NCBI GenBank assembly: GCA_964484265.1
Contig: CAZAFH010000029.1
Location: 1 to 64,000 of the forward strand
Direction of reading: 5' to 3'
DNA length: 64,000 nucleotides
Origin: SIAQ01 sp964484265
Lineage (GTDB): Bacteria; Planctomycetota; Planctomycetia; Gemmatales; Gemmataceae
In this document: positions 1 to 8,500 of the stretch, piece after piece
Layout: each line of letters opens with the position of its first letter
Numbering within the stretch: position 1 is the stretch's first letter
Program-made: the position numbers and the translations under genes
Notes under the pieces: generated by a model
Told to the model about the DNA's origin: nothing
Seen by the model: the letters and a program-made list of their open reading frames with translations, nothing else
The model's database searches: none

Positions 1-2
1 CA

Positions 3-1139
3 CCCCCGACCCCTCTCCCGGGGGGAGAGGGGAGGATTGCTTGCTCTCTCCCGGGGGGAGAGGGGAGGAATGTTTGCGTCGGCGCCGTCGTGCATCGGCC
101 TAACCAGGGAAAACTTCTTATCTGGGCCAAGCAGACGATTCTCGCGTCCGGCGGCGCGGGGATGGTTTATCGCGAAACCACCAATCCGCCCGTGGCGACA
201 GGCGACGGCATGGCGGCGGCGTATCGCGCTGGCGCGGAATTGCGCGACCTGGAGTTCATGCAATTTCATCCGACGGTGCTGTACGTGGCGGGTTCGAGCC
301 GATTCCTCATCAGCGAAGCAGTGCGTGGCGAAGGGGCGTATCTGCGTGACAAGAAAATGCGCCGCTTCATGCTCGATGTCGATCCGCGTGCCGAGCTTGC
401 GCCGCGCGATGTCGTCGCCCAGGCCATCGTTCGCCGGATGGAAGAGACGAAGCACCCGAACGTTTACCTCGACCTTCGGCACCTGGACAAGGCGCTCGTG
501 CTGCGGCGGTTTCCGGGCATCGCCAAGGTTTGCAAGGGGTTCGGCATCGACATCACGACGGATCTCATTCCGATCCGTCCCGGTGCACATTACATGATCG
601 GCGGCGTGACGGTGGACGAGCATGGCCGCACGACGATTCCGGGTCTGTGGGCGGCGGGCGAGGTCACGTCGAGCGGGTTGCACGGGGCGAATCGGCTGGC
701 GTCGAACAGTTTGCTCGAAGGGCTCGTGTTCGGCTCGGCGTGTGCGCGCGGGGCCGGTGAGATTGCGGCGCGGACGCCGAACTCGTACACCGCGTTGCCG
801 TTGGCGAGCCGATTCGATTCGGAAAGCCAGGAGCCGATCGATGTGGTGGATGTCACGAATTCGCTGCGCAGTTTGATGGTGCGCAACATGGGCGTGGTGC
901 GCGAGCGATCGGGATTGGAGGAGGCGAAGCAAGACGTGGAGTTTTGGTGCCGCTATGCCCTGACGCGCGAGTTCGACATGCGAGCGGGCTGGGAGTTGCA
1001 GAACCTTTTGACGATTGCCCGGCTCATGATCGACGCAGCTCTTGCGCGCGAGGAATCGCGCGGCGTCCACTTCCGCAGCGATTTCCCGGCCCGCGACGAT
1101 GCGAAGTGGGCGCGGCATATCGCGAGCGCGGGGATGTGA
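3..1139 (+). CDS. nadB: L-aspartate oxidase (3' part, runs off the window start)
   Basis: This flavoprotein oxidises L-aspartate to iminoaspartate, the first step of de novo NAD synthesis, in the cytoplasm. The visible 378 codons hold the C-terminal two thirds of the family: ASGGAGMVYRETTNPP, the FHPTVLY strand, the EAVRGEGAYL loop, PGAHYMIGGV around the substrate site, and the FAD-contacting stretch GLWAAGEVTSSGLHG followed by GANRLASNS. The N-terminal FAD-binding part is missing. The frame stays open to the first base of the window, so the gene most likely starts upstream. A GTG at 90 could start translation only of a truncated protein. Positions 13-78 are a tandem GC-rich palindromic repeat that is read in frame as two LPGGERGG units, just before recognisable NadB sequence resumes at CVGAVVHRP. 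Identity is strong; the state of the 5' end is unknown. Confidence 0.9.
   Translation, partial: PPTPLPGGEGRIACSLPGGEGRNVCVGAVVHRPNQGKLLIWAKQTILASGGAGMVYRETTNPPVATGDGMAAAYRAGAELRDLEFMQFHPTVLYVAGSSRFLISEAVRGEGAYLRDKKMRRFMLDVDPRAELAPRDVVAQAIVRRMEETKHPNVYLDLRHLDKALVLRRFPGIAKVCKGFGIDITTDLIPIRPGAHYMIGGVTVDEHGRTTIPGLWAAGEVTSSGLHGANRLASNSLLEGLVFGSACARGAGEIAARTPNSYTALPLASRFDSESQEPIDVVDVTNSLRSLMVRNMGVVRERSGLEEAKQDVEFWCRYALTREFDMRAGWELQNLLTIARLMIDAALAREESRGVHFRSDFPARDDAKWARHIASAGM
13..78 (+). repeat. Tandem 33-bp repeat with palindromic core, in frame in nadB
   Basis: CTCTCCCGGGGGGAGAGGGG occurs at 13 and again at 46. The offset is exactly 33 bases, or 11 codons, and the core is nearly self-complementary. 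Sequences of this type are normally intergenic palindromes, but here the copies lie within an open reading frame that continues into nadB. Confidence 0.8.
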
Positions 1140-1142
1140 ACC

Positions 1143-1874
1143 TCATCGAATGTGCAGCAGCCGGCAGGTTTCCTCGTAGCTTGATTCGAGTGGTAGTAGA
1201 ATATGGAGGTCGGTATCGAGCCAGATTGGGAGCGTCGGCAGAGGTTGGCCGAGCGTCATCGGATAGTGCCAAAGGTCAACGAGCGAGCGTTGCTGGATTC
1301 GCTTGCGATTGCGAAGCGTGACGGCGTAAACCGGCGGCGGTTCGGTGCCGAGTTGCGGATCGCTGCGGCCGATCAAATCAAGTAGTTCCGCATAGAGATT
1401 GAATTGGCGTATCGTCACGATATCGACAATCGACACGCACACGTCTTCTTGCAGCAAAGCGGCCACCTTGGCGACAAACGAACGCCGGCTCTCGGCCCGA
1501 TCCTTATTCGAAGGACTGACGATTTCGATGGCGGCTACCAATCGGCGTTCGCGTGCCGAGTCGTAAATGCGCACTTCGTACTCATCGTCATCGGGCAGTT
1601 CGGCTTCCAGAGTGAGGGTTGGTTCCGGGGCGACGCAAACTGCCAATCCGTTTCCTCCATTTCCGGAGTAGTCCGAGGTTGACGTTTCATCGTTCTCGAA
1701 AGCGGATACGTCAATCTCGAAAGTCCGTCCGAGATGAACGCGAGGCGATGCCGAGTAACCAGCGGGCAAAATACCGAACAATTGTTGAACGAGCATCATG
1801 GGCCATCCGCCATGGACTTCGTCCCACGAGTGCTTGTCATTAACAGGCGAGCGAAAATGGTCCCGTAGCGGCAT
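1143..1874 (-). CDS. DUF4058 family protein
   Basis: This 243-aa protein begins MPLRDHF and continues with a W-x-x-V-H-G-G-W segment typical of the DUF4058 family, which is abundant in planctomycetes and cyanobacteria and has no known function. The middle carries VAAIEIVSPSNKD, the conserved E-I-(V/L)-S-P-S-N-K block, followed by a segment with the sense of VSIVDIV and then NLYAELLDLIG. It ends four bases from the convergent nadB stop, so the two genes are tail to tail. It has no signal peptide or membrane segment. Two further DUF4058 genes occur at 59.8-61.4 kb, but they are of a different subtype starting MPSPFPG. The family assignment is firm and the function is unknown. Confidence 0.8.
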   Translation of the reverse strand: MPLRDHFRSPVNDKHSWDEVHGGWPMMLVQQLFGILPAGYSASPRVHLGRTFEIDVSAFENDETSTSDYSGNGGNGLAVCVAPEPTLTLEAELPDDDEYEVRIYDSARERRLVAAIEIVSPSNKDRAESRRSFVAKVAALLQEDVCVSIVDIVTIRQFNLYAELLDLIGRSDPQLGTEPPPVYAVTLRNRKRIQQRSLVDLWHYPMTLGQPLPTLPIWLDTDLHILLPLESSYEETCRLLHIR

Positions 1875-1944
1875 GGCGGTGTCCTTTGCTGTTGGTCGTG
1901 GTTTGCGCTTTTGGCCAGTGCGATCGCCAAGTCACAATCGACAC

Positions 1945-1998
1945 GAAATCTTCACGGGACAAGATCATCTTTGGGAGCGTGTTCGGCGTAGATGCACT
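1945..1998 (-). pseudogene. Duplicated 5' end of the 2446-2781 gene, start codon changed to ACG
   Basis: Read on the minus strand, this segment repeats the ribosome-binding site and first codons of the small gene at 2446-2781. CGGAGTGCATCT is followed by ACG CCG AAC ACG CTC, where the intact gene has CGGAGTACATCC followed by ATG CCG AAC ACG CTC. The encoded peptides are x-PNTLPKMILSRED and MPNTLPLMNLSPEE. Similarity ends after about 14 codons and the frame stops soon after, inside the DUF4058 gene. It is most simply a remnant of a tandem duplication. Confidence 0.5.
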
Positions 1999-2002
1999 CC
2001 GA

Positions 2003-2038
2003 GAATTGTGAACGCGAATTCATTCGGGTTCGCAATTC
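2003..2038. repeat. Inverted repeat over the stop codon of the SUKH-like gene
   Basis: Two 18-base halves are complementary apart from three positions, running from GAATTGTGAACG to GTTCGCAATTC. The element spans the stop codon of the minus-strand gene at 2020. It has no T-tract, so it may be a weak terminator or an mRNA end hairpin. Confidence 0.5.
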
Positions 2039-2433
2039 GCTACTTCTTTGGCAATGAATTCTGCAATGGTCTTTTCCTCTTGGATCGTAGGAATCGGCCT
2101 TCCAGAATCTACGCCGACGATCTGCCAATCATTGCGTTTATCGAATCCCACCATCCAGCCCGCGAAATTATCGCCGAAAAACAGAATGTTTGCAAGTGCT
2201 TCAGGAGTGTTGCCGCCATAAATATCACCAGGCTTTATTAGTCCGCTGTAAATCGCGAAGTAGCTGTCGCCTAATGATCCGAAGCCAACGTTTTGAAGAA
2301 AAGAAAGATAATGGTTGGGCACGTCAGGATAGGTTCGCTGGATAGCCAAAAGATTCGAGGTCGAGACGGGCTTCAACTGCGACTCCGGTAACACACGGTG
2401 AATAGCATCGATAAGGGAACGGAAATCTTCCAT
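2020..2433 (-). CDS. SMI1/KNR4 (SUKH)-like protein
   Basis: This 137-aa cytoplasmic protein has the size and pattern of the SUKH/SMI1-KNR4 superfamily: an N-terminal helix (MEDFRSLIDAIHRVLP), then YPDVPNHYLSFLQNVGFGSL, which matches the family core of P-x-x-(Y/L)-x-x-F-L-x-x-x-N-G-x-G, and a later FGDNFAGWMVGFD. SUKH proteins are often immunity proteins in polymorphic toxin loci, and others are general scaffolds. No toxin gene is adjacent. It lies 12 bases after the small gene at 2446-2781, so the two are probably cotranscribed. The superfamily call is by pattern; the function is not known. Confidence 0.6.
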   Translation of the reverse strand: MEDFRSLIDAIHRVLPESQLKPVSTSNLLAIQRTYPDVPNHYLSFLQNVGFGSLGDSYFAIYSGLIKPGDIYGGNTPEALANILFFGDNFAGWMVGFDKRNDWQIVGVDSGRPIPTIQEEKTIAEFIAKEVANCEPE

Positions 2434-2445
2434 AAATATTCTCTT

Positions 2446-2781
2446 TTACGCGATACCTTTCGCCAGTGGCTTCGCCGTCGGGGTATTGCGTGGGAGCAAT
2501 GACCGCGCCTCGGCAATTCGACGCTTGCACTCATCTCCCGGCCACGGCCAAACGGGTGGTTCCGTCGGCGGAGGACCAATGCCGGCGGCTTCCTGTTCGC
2601 CAAGAACAGGCATGGCCACGGCTAGCAATGCCGCAAGATCGGCAGGTGCGACTTGGTGTGCCAACTGCAACCGCTTCGCGGGACCTTGGCCTGTTTGGTA
2701 GTGCATTTCATCGTAAATCCAATGACGAAGAAATATCGCTTCCTCAGGAGACAAGTTCATTAGCGGGAGCGTGTTCGGCAT
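2446..2781 (-). CDS. Small protein of unknown function
   Basis: This 111-aa protein begins MPNTLPLMNLSPEEA and has a tryptophan-rich helical segment (FLRHWIYDEMHY), a middle helix, and a proline-rich stretch with PPVWPWPGDECKRRI. I do not recognise the family. The ATG at 2781 was chosen because CGGAGTACATCC gives a Shine-Dalgarno sequence at normal spacing; an in-frame extension to 2811 has none. It is probably cotranscribed with the SUKH-like gene that follows. A decayed copy of its first 14 codons and ribosome-binding site is at 1945-1998. No signal peptide or membrane span is evident. Confidence 0.6.
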   Translation of the reverse strand: MPNTLPLMNLSPEEAIFLRHWIYDEMHYQTGQGPAKRLQLAHQVAPADLAALLAVAMPVLGEQEAAGIGPPPTEPPVWPWPGDECKRRIAEARSLLPRNTPTAKPLAKGIA

Positions 2782-2828
2782 GGATGTACTCCGATTGAAT
2801 CGATTTCTCAATTCAATCCGAAATCGTA

Positions 2829-2906
2829 AGGTGTGTCAAGCGCAGTGCTGAGGCACCGAACGCTTGCGGATTCGGGGTGCGTCGGCGCTGGCGCTTGACG
2901 CACCCT
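2829..2906. repeat. Intergenic palindrome, GTCAAGCGC type
   Basis: The left arm, beginning AGGTGTGTCAAGCGC, pairs with the right arm, ending GGCGCTTGACGCACCCT. It lies between the small unknown gene and a second palindrome. Confidence 0.65.
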
Positions 2907-2911
2907 GCTAT

Positions 2912-2969
2912 GTCGCGGCTTATCGATCAACGCTCACCGGGCACGCGTTGAGCGCTAAGCCGCAAGCGG
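2912..2969. repeat. Intergenic palindrome, CGGCTTAGCGCTCA type (copy 1, degenerate)
   Basis: TCGCGGCTTATCGATCAACG pairs imperfectly with GTTGAGCGCTAAGCCGCAAG. The same arms occur in cleaner form at 40425-40480 and 56854-56909. It sits just after the stop of the S9 peptidase gene and could act as that gene's transcript-end hairpin. Confidence 0.7.
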
Positions 2970-2975
2970 ACGATG

Positions 2976-5123
2976 CTACTTCCCACCCGGCGCCGCGTGC
3001 TTCTTTAGCCAGGTGAAGACTTCGTTGTGCCAATATTCGCTGTTGCGCGGCCTCAAGACCCAGTGGCCTTCGTCGGGGAAGTTGATGAAGCGCGATGGCA
3101 CGCCCTGTCTTTGCAGCGTCGTGAAAAGCTGGATGCCTTCGCTGACGGGCACGCGAAAATCGAGGTCGTTGTGGATGATGAGCATGGGTGTCTTGAACTT
3201 GCCGAGGTTGGCGGCCAGTTTGTGCGGCGAGTGCTTTTCATAGGAGGCGCGGTTCTTGCCCCAGGGTGTGCCGCCGTGTTCCCATTCATCGAACCAAAGT
3301 TCTTCGGTGGTGGAGTACATGCTGTCGAAGTTCCACACTCCGCAATGCGTGATGAGCGTCTTGAATTTACCCGTGTTGACGGCGAACCAATTCATCATGT
3401 ATCCGCCGAAGGAGGCGCCGGCGGCGGCCATGCGCTGGGTGTCGATCCACGGTTGGGATTCGAGATGCTTCAGGCCTGCCATCAGGTCTTCGTAGCACTT
3501 GCCGCCCCAATCGCCGCTGATTTCGTCGACATATTGCTGCCCGAAACCGGTAGAGCCTCGCGGGTTCGGCAAGGCGACGACATAGCCCTGCGCGGCCCAA
3601 GTCTCGGGATTCCAGCGATTGCTCCAGCCATCGCTCCACGCGCCTTGCGGGCCGCCGTGCACCAACAATATGAGCGGCCATTTCTTTTTGGCATCGAATC
3701 CGGGCGGCTTGAGGATCCACATCTGCATCGGCGTGCCGCCGGCGCCGAGGACGTTGACTGACTCGGGAAGCGGCAGGTTGAGTTCGGACAGTACCTTGGT
3801 ATTAGCCTTGGAGGCGTTGAAGACATCCCAGTCGGCGACGCGGTCGATGGCGACATGCACTTCGTTCGGATGATGCAATGCGGACCGCGTGAACGCCATG
3901 CGTTTGCCGTCGCTGCTGACGGAGAGTGAGCTGTTGGAATTGTGGCGGATGAACGTGCCGCGCTCGGCGGGTTTGGTTTCCTTGAGATTGACGACGAAGT
4001 ACCAGTGCTTGCCTCGATCGTCGGCGCCGAAATAGATGCGTTCGTTGTCGGGCATCCAGACGAAGTGCTCGGCCGACACCTCGAACTCGGCCGTCAGGTT
4101 CCGTGGTTTGGCGCGTTTCTTCGGGTCGGATTCGTTGAGCGTTTCGGTGGGAAGCAGCATGAGGTTCCATTTGTCGGCTTCGAACCCAGGGCGGGATTGG
4201 GCGCGATAGGCAAGCCACTTGCCGTCGGACGAGAACACTGGCGTACCGTCAGCGGCCTTGTTGTCGGTGATCGTTTCCCAATTTGTGAGGGGCGAGGGAC
4301 GCGGGGCGAGGGGCGAGAGCGGTACCCGGCATATGTCGTAGTTGGTATTCCATGCTTCGTTTTTCGCGGGCACGGCGGTGAAGTAGAGGTGCTTGCCGTC
4401 CGGGCTGAACGTGAAGTCGTCGCCGATCGAGAAGGTGGACGAGGTCGGATAGGCGTCGCGATCGCCCGGAGTGACGTCGCGCGGCTCGCTGGCCTTGCCG
4501 TCGAGGTATGAAAATGTGAATAAGTGAATTCTCTTATCTTCGACGTATTCATCCCAGTGCCGGAAGAAGAGCCTGGTGAAGACCTTGGCCTTGATGGGGC
4601 TTTTCTCGATGTCGTCCATGCGTTTCTTGTTCAGGGCATCGCTGTCCTTGAAGGGCTTTTCGGAGTATTCAGGCCAAACGGTGGAGATGAACGCGATCTG
4701 CTTGCCGTCGCGCGACCACGTGCCAAGGGACGCGCCGGTGGAGATATTGGTAAGCTGGCGCGGTTCGCCGCCGGCGGCATCGACAAGCCAAAGCTGGGAC
4801 GAGCCGGATCGGCTCGACTCGAAGAGGATCGATTTGCTGTCGGGACTCCAGCGCGGATGGCGATCGCTTTTCTTGCTGGTGGTGAGTTGCTTCGGAACGG
4901 CGCCTTTCTCCGTCGAAACAATCCAAAGATTGGCGAGGGTCTTGTTACCTGCCAGATCGACGTCGCCCTGGGTGTAGACGACCCATTTGCCATCGGGGCT
5001 GATTTGCGGATCGGCAATGCGTTTGAATCGGAAAAGGTCGGTGACTTTCATCGGCCTGCTTTGCGCGTTACCATGATCAGGCAACGCGATCAAGACCAGC
5101 AGGAGAAATGCGACGCGTTTCAT
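2976..5123 (-). CDS. Secreted S9 family prolyl oligopeptidase / acylaminoacyl-peptidase
   Basis: This 715-aa exported serine peptidase has a signal peptide (MKRVAFLLLVLIALPDHGNA), then an N-terminal beta-propeller with repeated TolB/WD-like motifs such as PQISPDGKWVVY, PRWSPDSKSILF and FTFSPDGKHLYF, and a C-terminal alpha/beta-hydrolase domain from about residue 470. The catalytic serine is in GASFGGYMMNW, the aspartate in HNDLDFRVPVSEG, and the histidine in DEGHWVL. This matches the S9C group of dipeptidyl and acylaminoacyl peptidases, which cleave short peptides, here probably in the periplasm. GAGGATTAAAA precedes the ATG. The gene stands alone between two palindrome-rich gaps. Confidence 0.93.
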   Translation of the reverse strand: MKRVAFLLLVLIALPDHGNAQSRPMKVTDLFRFKRIADPQISPDGKWVVYTQGDVDLAGNKTLANLWIVSTEKGAVPKQLTTSKKSDRHPRWSPDSKSILFESSRSGSSQLWLVDAAGGEPRQLTNISTGASLGTWSRDGKQIAFISTVWPEYSEKPFKDSDALNKKRMDDIEKSPIKAKVFTRLFFRHWDEYVEDKRIHLFTFSYLDGKASEPRDVTPGDRDAYPTSSTFSIGDDFTFSPDGKHLYFTAVPAKNEAWNTNYDICRVPLSPLAPRPSPLTNWETITDNKAADGTPVFSSDGKWLAYRAQSRPGFEADKWNLMLLPTETLNESDPKKRAKPRNLTAEFEVSAEHFVWMPDNERIYFGADDRGKHWYFVVNLKETKPAERGTFIRHNSNSSLSVSSDGKRMAFTRSALHHPNEVHVAIDRVADWDVFNASKANTKVLSELNLPLPESVNVLGAGGTPMQMWILKPPGFDAKKKWPLILLVHGGPQGAWSDGWSNRWNPETWAAQGYVVALPNPRGSTGFGQQYVDEISGDWGGKCYEDLMAGLKHLESQPWIDTQRMAAAGASFGGYMMNWFAVNTGKFKTLITHCGVWNFDSMYSTTEELWFDEWEHGGTPWGKNRASYEKHSPHKLAANLGKFKTPMLIIHNDLDFRVPVSEGIQLFTTLQRQGVPSRFINFPDEGHWVLRPRNSEYWHNEVFTWLKKHAAPGGK

Positions 5124-5160
5124 TTTTAATCCTCAAAGAAGGAAGGTGCCTCCCAGAAAT

Positions 5161-5500
5161 TAACCACAGAGGCACGGAGACCTAACGCGGCAAGCCGCAA
5201 TCAAATACAGATCACGAAAACTCGAAAGTACGAAAGAACCGAGGTAGGAAAAGTCACGGGAAGGAATCCGATCCCGCCATTCCTCCCCTTCTCTGGCCTT
5301 TTTTCGTGCATTTCGTTCTTTCGAGCTTTCGTGATCTGTATTGGGAAATCTTCGTCGTTCGCAAAGATTTATGTTCATGGCAACGCAGAGAAAAAGCGAA
5401 GAAATGGGCTGAGCTATTCTCAGTCTCATTCAACCGATTCGGAATGGAGGTATAGATTCTCCCTTTGTTTTTCGCTACGCCTCTGGGTCTCTGTGGTTCA
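5161..5500. repeat. Large nested inverted repeat, AACCACAGAG type, filling the 5124-5574 gap
   Basis: The outer arms are AACCACAGAGGCACGGAGA at 5162 and the complement of AACCACAGAGACCCAGAGGC near 5477-5499. The inner arms are about 32 bases, AATACAGATCACGAAA followed by CTCGAAAG at 5201 and its complement ending near 5341, with two mismatches. I see no convincing gene in the 450-base gap; short open frames across it are by-products of the repeat. Two related hairpin elements are at 32684-32892 and 44851-44956. Confidence 0.75.
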
Positions 5501-5574
5501 TCTCCGAGTGGGAATCGGCGAGTAGGGGAATTTTTTTCGAACGATTTCCGAAATATTTTATTAATCGGCACGTA

Positions 5575-8500
5575 TCAATTCACGGTCGGCGGGAGAGTTC
5601 GTGTCGAGGCCTGGTCAGCGGATTTGCGGGGAGCCGGCGGCGGGAAAAACCGTGCGCGCAGCCTCATGAAAGTGTTGAAAAAACGGATTGCCACGAAAGA
5701 CGCCATCAAGACGATCGGTAACAATCCGACGCCCAACGAGGCGGCCGCAGCGAGCACCGTCAGGGCGGCGATTTCGGGCGCCGCCAAACGTACGAGGGTA
5801 TACGTTTGGCGAACGAAGGAGAGAATGAAAAGCACGACAGCGACAAGAATGGCCAGTTCCGAGACGCTCCAGACTCCAGCATCGCCAGTATCGCCACGCG
5901 GTAACAGGGGAAGAGTCGATTTACCTGCATCCACGAGGAGCACCGATCCGTGCATGGGCCACTCGGCCCGAGGAATGGCGCATGGCGTGACGGCTGCCGT
6001 CCTTTCGTTGTGCAGGCGGAGCTTTTCCCAGCCATGTTTCTTGGTAAGCTCGGCGTTGCGCTTCTTTAGATTCTCGATGCGTCCCTGGATTTCCGATGAG
6101 TCAAAGTCGGGGCCTGCAAAGGGTGCGATGCTATTCAAATACGAAGCTTGACGCAGCAACCGATGGAACCGCAGTTGCCCAGCGCCGACGCGCTGAAGGA
6201 CGTCGCTGTTGAGCGCGGTGCCCGCCGGCGGCGCTGGATCGAGGAGACGGACCTCAATCTCCGCCTCTTGCAGCAGCGAATGCAACAGGACGCGGTCTTC
6301 AGCGTCAGTGCCGCGATCGCGCACCGATAGCCCGCGGGACAAGATCAACACGCTTCCGCTGATGCCAGGCCGACCGTTGGAAATCCGTACTGGTTCAGTG
6401 ATCGGCTCGTTTGGATTTTCCGAACCGGGTTGATAGCGCCAGCGCATCACCAGATGTCGTGGCTCAAAGCCTGGTTTCAGCGTAAGCGTTCGGCTGTTTT
6501 CGTCTGGCACTGCCGTCGAGAGCGTCTGTCCATCAATGGCGAGATGTAAGATGTCCACGGGTTGCGGAAAGTCTAGCCGAAGCTCGGTTGCCCGCTCGCC
6601 GCGAATCCAGCATGATGCTTCGTGCACCCAGTCGCCGAGCGATGCTTGCGAGATCGTCTCGGCGAGAGCGATGACGCGAATCGCGACGGCCGGCGCCGGT
6701 TTGCGAGCCGCGACTTCCGGGGTGGACTCGAGCGGAGCCGTTTTCCAGCCGGCGGGGACATTCGAGCCGTTGGCGTTGTGCGTAATGATCTTTCGCGTCT
6801 TCGGATCGATGAGGTCGACGTCCTTCCATGTGACAGATGGGCGTGCGACATCGGCGCCCAATATTTCGACTGAGGGCAGGGATTTGGAAGCCGTGCCGTC
6901 GCCGTTCAGTCGCGCGGAAAGCGTGACCAGCACTTCGGCGGGCAATCCACTCGTGAACTTGATCTGCCAATGTGATTCGTCGGTCTTTTTCGTTGGCAGC
7001 ACTGATTCGACGCCATCCGGAGCGTTTACCATCACGCGGTCGGCGTCTTCCCCGGTTATTTTGACATGAAGCGAGGGAAGTTTTCCGCGATCGGACCGTA
7101 CTCGCAGCTCCTGAGACCAGGCGATTCCATACTCGTCGCGCTGCACCCTCGTGACCGTGTCCACTTCCGGCGAAACTTTTGGTCGAAGGAGCTTATAAGT
7201 CAGATCCCAAGGTGAAGCCGTCACCGCGAAGCGAACAGGCTTTCTCGCGGTTCGGCGAAGTGCCCGCTGGTTGACGACATCGACTTCAAGCCCGACATCA
7301 GGTCGCAGTTCAATCACGGAATCGACGAGCTGAGCATGAAGCGGTTGGATCACAAGAGCCGAGTGGATCTGGTTGATGTTCTTGCTCGCATGGACGCGCC
7401 AGCCCGCGATGGTGATGGTCGTCTGTTTTTTCGGCTGCTTGAGCCAAACCTGGAGGTGGTTTTCGTGCAGCTGCCAGCGATTGACATCAACCCCGCTCAC
7501 GCCTGCGACGACGATTCCTGCCGGAACCTGGAATTCGGCAATTTTGATGTCGCCGACGGGATCGTTGAGGACGCAGCTGGCAGAAAGGTCTGCGCCCGCG
7601 GAATCGATATTCCAGATAAATTCGCATCGTGCCTTGAGTTCGCTCGGTAGAACGAAAAGTTCGAGTCCAGCGACGACGGCCTTGCGCTGGAAGCGGTAAG
7701 CTCGCGTAGGCGCTGCGGTCCGGATTCCCCCCAGGCGTTGCCAATTTTGCAGAAATTCCGCCGTCGTCATGCTCTGCACGGCAAGGTTTTGCGCGGCGCC
7801 GCGCGATTCGGTCGCGTCGAGACGATACCCGAGCCAGCCCTCCGTCGATTTGCCTTGAATGGGCGCAGGCAGCTTGAGCACCAAACGCCGATTGGTAAGC
7901 TCGGTCGGCAAAGCATCGAGCCGAAGCGTGAGTTCGCCCGATGTCGGCTTGGCGAATTCGACGATCAGACGCCGCTGAGCCGCCTTGCCCTGGATTTCCC
8001 ATCGTTTGATGGCGATGGGTAACCGCAACGCGCCGGCGAGCGAGACCGTGTTCGCCTCGATCGATTGAATATGCATGCCAACCGGAACGGAGACCGCGAT
8101 TTGGCCAAGCGTGACACCGTCGAGGCGATAATGAAGCTGGCTGGTCAGCGCGATATTTCCGGGGCGCAGATCCCAATAATGAGCTTCCGCGACAGAAATA
8201 CTTTTCGCCAGCGGCGCTGCGGGTCCTGTCGTCCAGCGGAAATGAACCTCGTTCTCGTAGCCGATCTGCGCCTGCCAGCGCCGTGCGGAACTCGGCAATC
8301 CGGTTAGCACTGTCTCTTGGCCCCAACCGCGCACCATCTGAGGGCTTTGCACAGGCGCGGGCCAATCCATGCGCAGTTCGCACCGCGGCGATTTCGGGCA
8401 AGCAAATCGCACCGCCTGACCGCCGCTCGTGCTCTCGATCGGAGCCGTGAACGAAAGACGAATGTGGTGCATACCCGGCTTGCGAATGGCGAGGCTGTAG

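Noticed and set aside
5254..5571. Short open frames in the gap after the S9 peptidase
   Set aside because: They are built from the arms of the large inverted repeat and carry no ribosome-binding site or family pattern.
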